From Planctomycetaceae bacterium (GTDB taxonomy: Bacteria; Planctomycetota; Phycisphaerae; Phycisphaerales; SM1A02): a stretch of DNA of 6,168 bases. The stretch lies in contig CANHFL010000075.1 of assembly GCA_947459855.1 (NCBI GenBank), positions 1-6,168 of the forward strand, read 5' to 3'. Under the pieces are notes generated by a model, which ran no database searches, was not told the origin of the DNA, and saw nothing but the letters and a program-made list of their open reading frames with translations. Positions 5,046-6,168 of this stretch are shown here, in pieces (the first letter of the stretch is position 1; the number at the start of each line of letters is the position of its first letter). The position numbers and the translations under genes are program-made.

Positions 5046-5875
5046 GCGCGTGCCGCTTCCTCGCGGATCGCGCGCTCGATGCGCTTCCGCAGCGCCGTGG
5101 GCATGGTGGTACCGCGCAAGCTCGCGCACGCATCGGCACCCACGTCCAGGCTGGCGAACACCTGCCGGCAGCGCTCGCACACCAGCCCATCCTGCACGGG
5201 GAAGTCGACGCCGCGGTCCAGCGAATCCATCTTGGCGCGCAGCAGGTCCATGCACACCGCCCGTGCGTAGGCCGGCGGCGGGACATGCTTCCTCGAACGG
5301 TCGGCCAGCAGCGACGCGCGCAGCAGTATGCGTCCGCGGTGCACGCGCGTCTTCAGCGTCGCCGGCTTGATGCCCAGAACGCGCGCCGCATCCGCGACGC
5401 CCATGTCAGCAATGTCCTTCAGCACGATCGCCGACCGAAAGGGCTCGGGCACGTCGGCGATCGCCTCGTCGATGCGGGCGCGGGCGTCCTCGCGCAGCTC
5501 GCGCGCCTCGCGGCTCTCGGGGTCGAATTCGGCGGCCGCCAACCGCGGCTGCGCGAACGGCAGCGCAGCGGCATAGTCGCGCGTGACCGAGCGCCGCCGG
5601 GCATCGCGCTTCCCGCGCCGCAGCGCCGCACGCACCGCGATCGCGTGCAGCCACGTACAGGGCTTCGATTCCCCGCGGAAGTCGCCCCAGTGCCGGTAGG
5701 CGGACACGAAGGCGTCCTGGACCACGTCATCCGCGTCGGCCGGGTTCCGGACGATCCGCCGGACCACGGCGTGGACCATCGGACCGCACGTCCGGACCAT
5801 GTCCGCCACCGCCTCGGCGGCCCCATCGGTGGTGGACACGGGGGCTGGGCGGCGGGAACGGCTCGAACGAGGCAT
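5042..5875 (-). CDS. ECF-type RNA polymerase sigma factor with a C-terminal Cys-rich extension
   Basis: The product has 277 residues, longer than the roughly 180-200 of a minimal ECF sigma factor. Region 2 spans about residues 20-95 (DADDVVQDAFVSAYRHW at 47-63, FRGESKPCTWLHAIAVRAA at 66-84) and binds core polymerase and the -10 DNA. Region 4 spans about 133-190 (DVPEPFRSAIVLKDIADMGV at 141-160, then a helix-turn-helix VLGIKPATLKTRVHRGR). After it comes a tail of some 80 residues with Cys208, Cys233, Cys236 and Cys250. The LVCERCRQVF block followed by PTALRKRIERAIREE resembles the zinc-binding anti-sigma (zf-HC2) fold, with Asp229 where the His of HxxxCxxC would be. This suggests self-contained control by metal or redox state; CorE of Myxococcus is a known sigma factor with a Cys-rich C-terminal domain. 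The ATG at 5875 lies directly behind a TACCCT element. The gene heads an operon with cvfB and is divergent from the rhodanese gene. The tail's function is inference. Confidence 0.92.
   Translation of the reverse strand: MPRSSRSRRPAPVSTTDGAAEAVADMVRTCGPMVHAVVRRIVRNPADADDVVQDAFVSAYRHWGDFRGESKPCTWLHAIAVRAALRRGKRDARRRSVTRDYAAALPFAQPRLAAAEFDPESREARELREDARARIDEAIADVPEPFRSAIVLKDIADMGVADAARVLGIKPATLKTRVHRGRILLRASLLADRSRKHVPPPAYARAVCMDLLRAKMDSLDRGVDFPVQDGLVCERCRQVFASLDVGADACASLRGTTMPTALRKRIERAIREEAARA
5057..5062 (-). promoter_or_regulatory. Purine-rich ribosome-binding site for cvfB within the sigma gene
   Basis: On the minus strand GAGGAA ends 11 bases before the GTG start of cvfB, inside the last codons of the sigma gene (Glu-Glu). 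It is the only clear Shine-Dalgarno-like sequence upstream of any gene here and supports initiation at the GTG that overlaps the sigma stop codon. The spacing is somewhat long. Confidence 0.4.
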
Positions 5876-5882
5876 ATCGGGG

Positions 5883-5888
5883 AGGGTA
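5883..5888 (-). promoter_or_regulatory. Candidate -10 element (TACCCT) of the sigma-cvfB operon
   Basis: On the minus strand TACCCT ends seven bases before the ATG of the sigma gene, and the seven bases (ccccgat) contain no Shine-Dalgarno sequence. Position and sequence match the hexamers at the TPR, metG and rhodanese starts. No GGAAC-type -35 is seen in this direction, so there is no sign that the sigma factor drives its own gene. Confidence 0.45.
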
Positions 5889-5895
5889 GCGGTCA

Positions 5896-5912
5896 GGGAA
5901 CCCCCGGGAACC
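5896..5912 (+). promoter_or_regulatory. Direct repeat GGGAACC-ccc-GGGAACC in the sigma/rhodanese intergenic region
   Basis: Two identical heptamers, at 5896-5902 and 5906-5912, have a 10-base period, so they lie on the same helix face. They sit in the 68-base gap between the divergent sigma and rhodanese genes. GGAACC is the typical -35 core of ECF promoters. From the second copy to CGTAC at 5926 is about 14 bases, slightly short of the usual 16. The site could be a -35 element for the adjacent sigma factor or a regulator-binding site. Confidence 0.35.
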
Positions 5913-5927
5913 GGCCGTCCCCGGGCG

Positions 5928-5933
5928 TACTCT
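5928..5933 (+). promoter_or_regulatory. Candidate -10 element (TACTCT) of the rhodanese gene
   Basis: TACTCT ends ten bases before the ATG at 5944. No Shine-Dalgarno sequence separates them (cacccgtgcc). It overlaps the CGTAC that could be an ECF -10, so the two readings compete for the same bases. Confidence 0.45.
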
Positions 5934-5943
5934 CACCCGTGCC

Positions 5944-6168
5944 ATGACCACCACCGCTACGCCCACCACCGCAACCGACCGCATCGCCCCCGCCGAGGCC
6001 GCCCGCCTGGTCAAGGAAGGCCGCGGCTGGATCATCGACGTCCGCGAGGCCGACGAGCACCGCCGCGAGTCCGTGGCCGGCGCCGTCCTGTTCCCCAGCT
6101 CGGCGTTCACGGTCGAGAACTTCCCCGCCGCGCGCCCCGGGGTCCAGACGCTGATCATGTGCCGCAGC
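5944..6168 (+). CDS. Rhodanese-domain sulfurtransferase (3' end beyond the window)
   Basis: The first 75 residues are visible. A Thr-rich leader (MTTTATPTTATDR) precedes a rhodanese fold: IAPAEAARLVKEGRGWIIDV (14-33), then DVREADEHRRESVAGAVLFP (32-51), and the strand VQTLIMCRS (67-75). Cys73, in the CR-S-(G) loop, is the expected catalytic cysteine that carries a persulfide. The His common before the GA of this family (EHIxGA) is replaced, giving ESVAGA. The sequence ends within the active-site loop, so it cannot be told whether a C-terminal membrane segment follows, as in YgaP-like proteins. It is divergent from the sigma gene across 68 bases. The ATG at 5944 fits the -10-like element upstream. 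Confidence 0.9.
   Translation, partial: MTTTATPTTATDRIAPAEAARLVKEGRGWIIDVREADEHRRESVAGAVLFPSSAFTVENFPAARPGVQTLIMCRS

Noticed and set aside
3582..5270. 562-codon plus-strand open frame across the palindrome and cvfB
   Set aside because: It is a shadow frame. The palindrome reads as similar peptides (GFGITRTYF...RNRYGLSRT) on both strands simply because it is nearly symmetric.
1817..5862. Identical 16-base GGGCGGCGGGAACGGC at 1817-1832 and 5847-5862
   Set aside because: Both copies lie inside N-terminal coding regions, are read in different frames, and consist of simple GC-rich words. Chance is the simplest explanation.
5036..5947. Plus-strand open frame antisense to the sigma gene
   Set aside because: No conserved features; the sigma factor on the other strand explains the coding signal.

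Overview
This is a very GC-rich window (roughly 70% G+C by eye) of tightly packed bacterial chromosome. I see seven genes, no RNA genes, no CRISPR array and no transposase. No stretch over 300 bases lacks a gene; the longest gap is 79 bases. The likely source is a planctomycete, perhaps of class Phycisphaerae. The grounds are a secreted TPR protein with a 'VTGDVxGGRxFRGSV' N-terminal motif, a short methionyl-tRNA synthetase without its zinc cysteines, and an ECF sigma factor with a Cys-rich tail. This assignment is recollection and inference.

Layout from left to right. Positions 1-171 (+) hold the end of metF (methylenetetrahydrofolate reductase). A secreted 604-residue TPR protein on the minus strand (63-1877) runs tail-to-tail into metF and overlaps it by 109 bases. 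Divergent from it is a small membrane-anchored protein (about 1902-2519, +). Its C-terminal domain looks like the extracytoplasmic part of an anti-sigma factor, but it has no N-terminal zinc-binding sigma-binding domain. metG (2599-4146, +) follows. Just after its stop lies a nearly perfect 68-base nested palindrome (4147-4214), much more AT-rich than its surroundings, which separates metG from the convergent cvfB. cvfB (4209-5045, -) is the second gene of a minus-strand operon whose first gene is an ECF sigma factor (5042-5875, -). The two overlap by four bases (GTGA). Divergent from the sigma gene is the start of a single-domain rhodanese (5944 to the window end, +), cut at its catalytic cysteine loop.

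Two themes recur. First, every promoter-proximal gene with a firm ATG start has a TACNCT hexamer ending only 6-11 bases before that ATG and no clear Shine-Dalgarno sequence, which suggests leaderless or almost leaderless mRNAs. Only the translationally coupled cvfB has a recognisable purine-rich site. Second, the window contains separate pieces of a sigma/anti-sigma system: a sigma factor with a fused C-terminal Cys cluster resembling a zinc anti-sigma fold, and 2.5 kb away a membrane sensor-like domain lacking that fold. GGAAC-type ECF -35 sequences lie close to the starts of the sensor-like gene and of the rhodanese. A regulatory link among these is speculation.

The best candidates for something undescribed are the REPIN-like nested palindrome, the sigma factor with its fused Cys-rich tail coupled to cvfB, and the orphan anti-sigma-like sensor.
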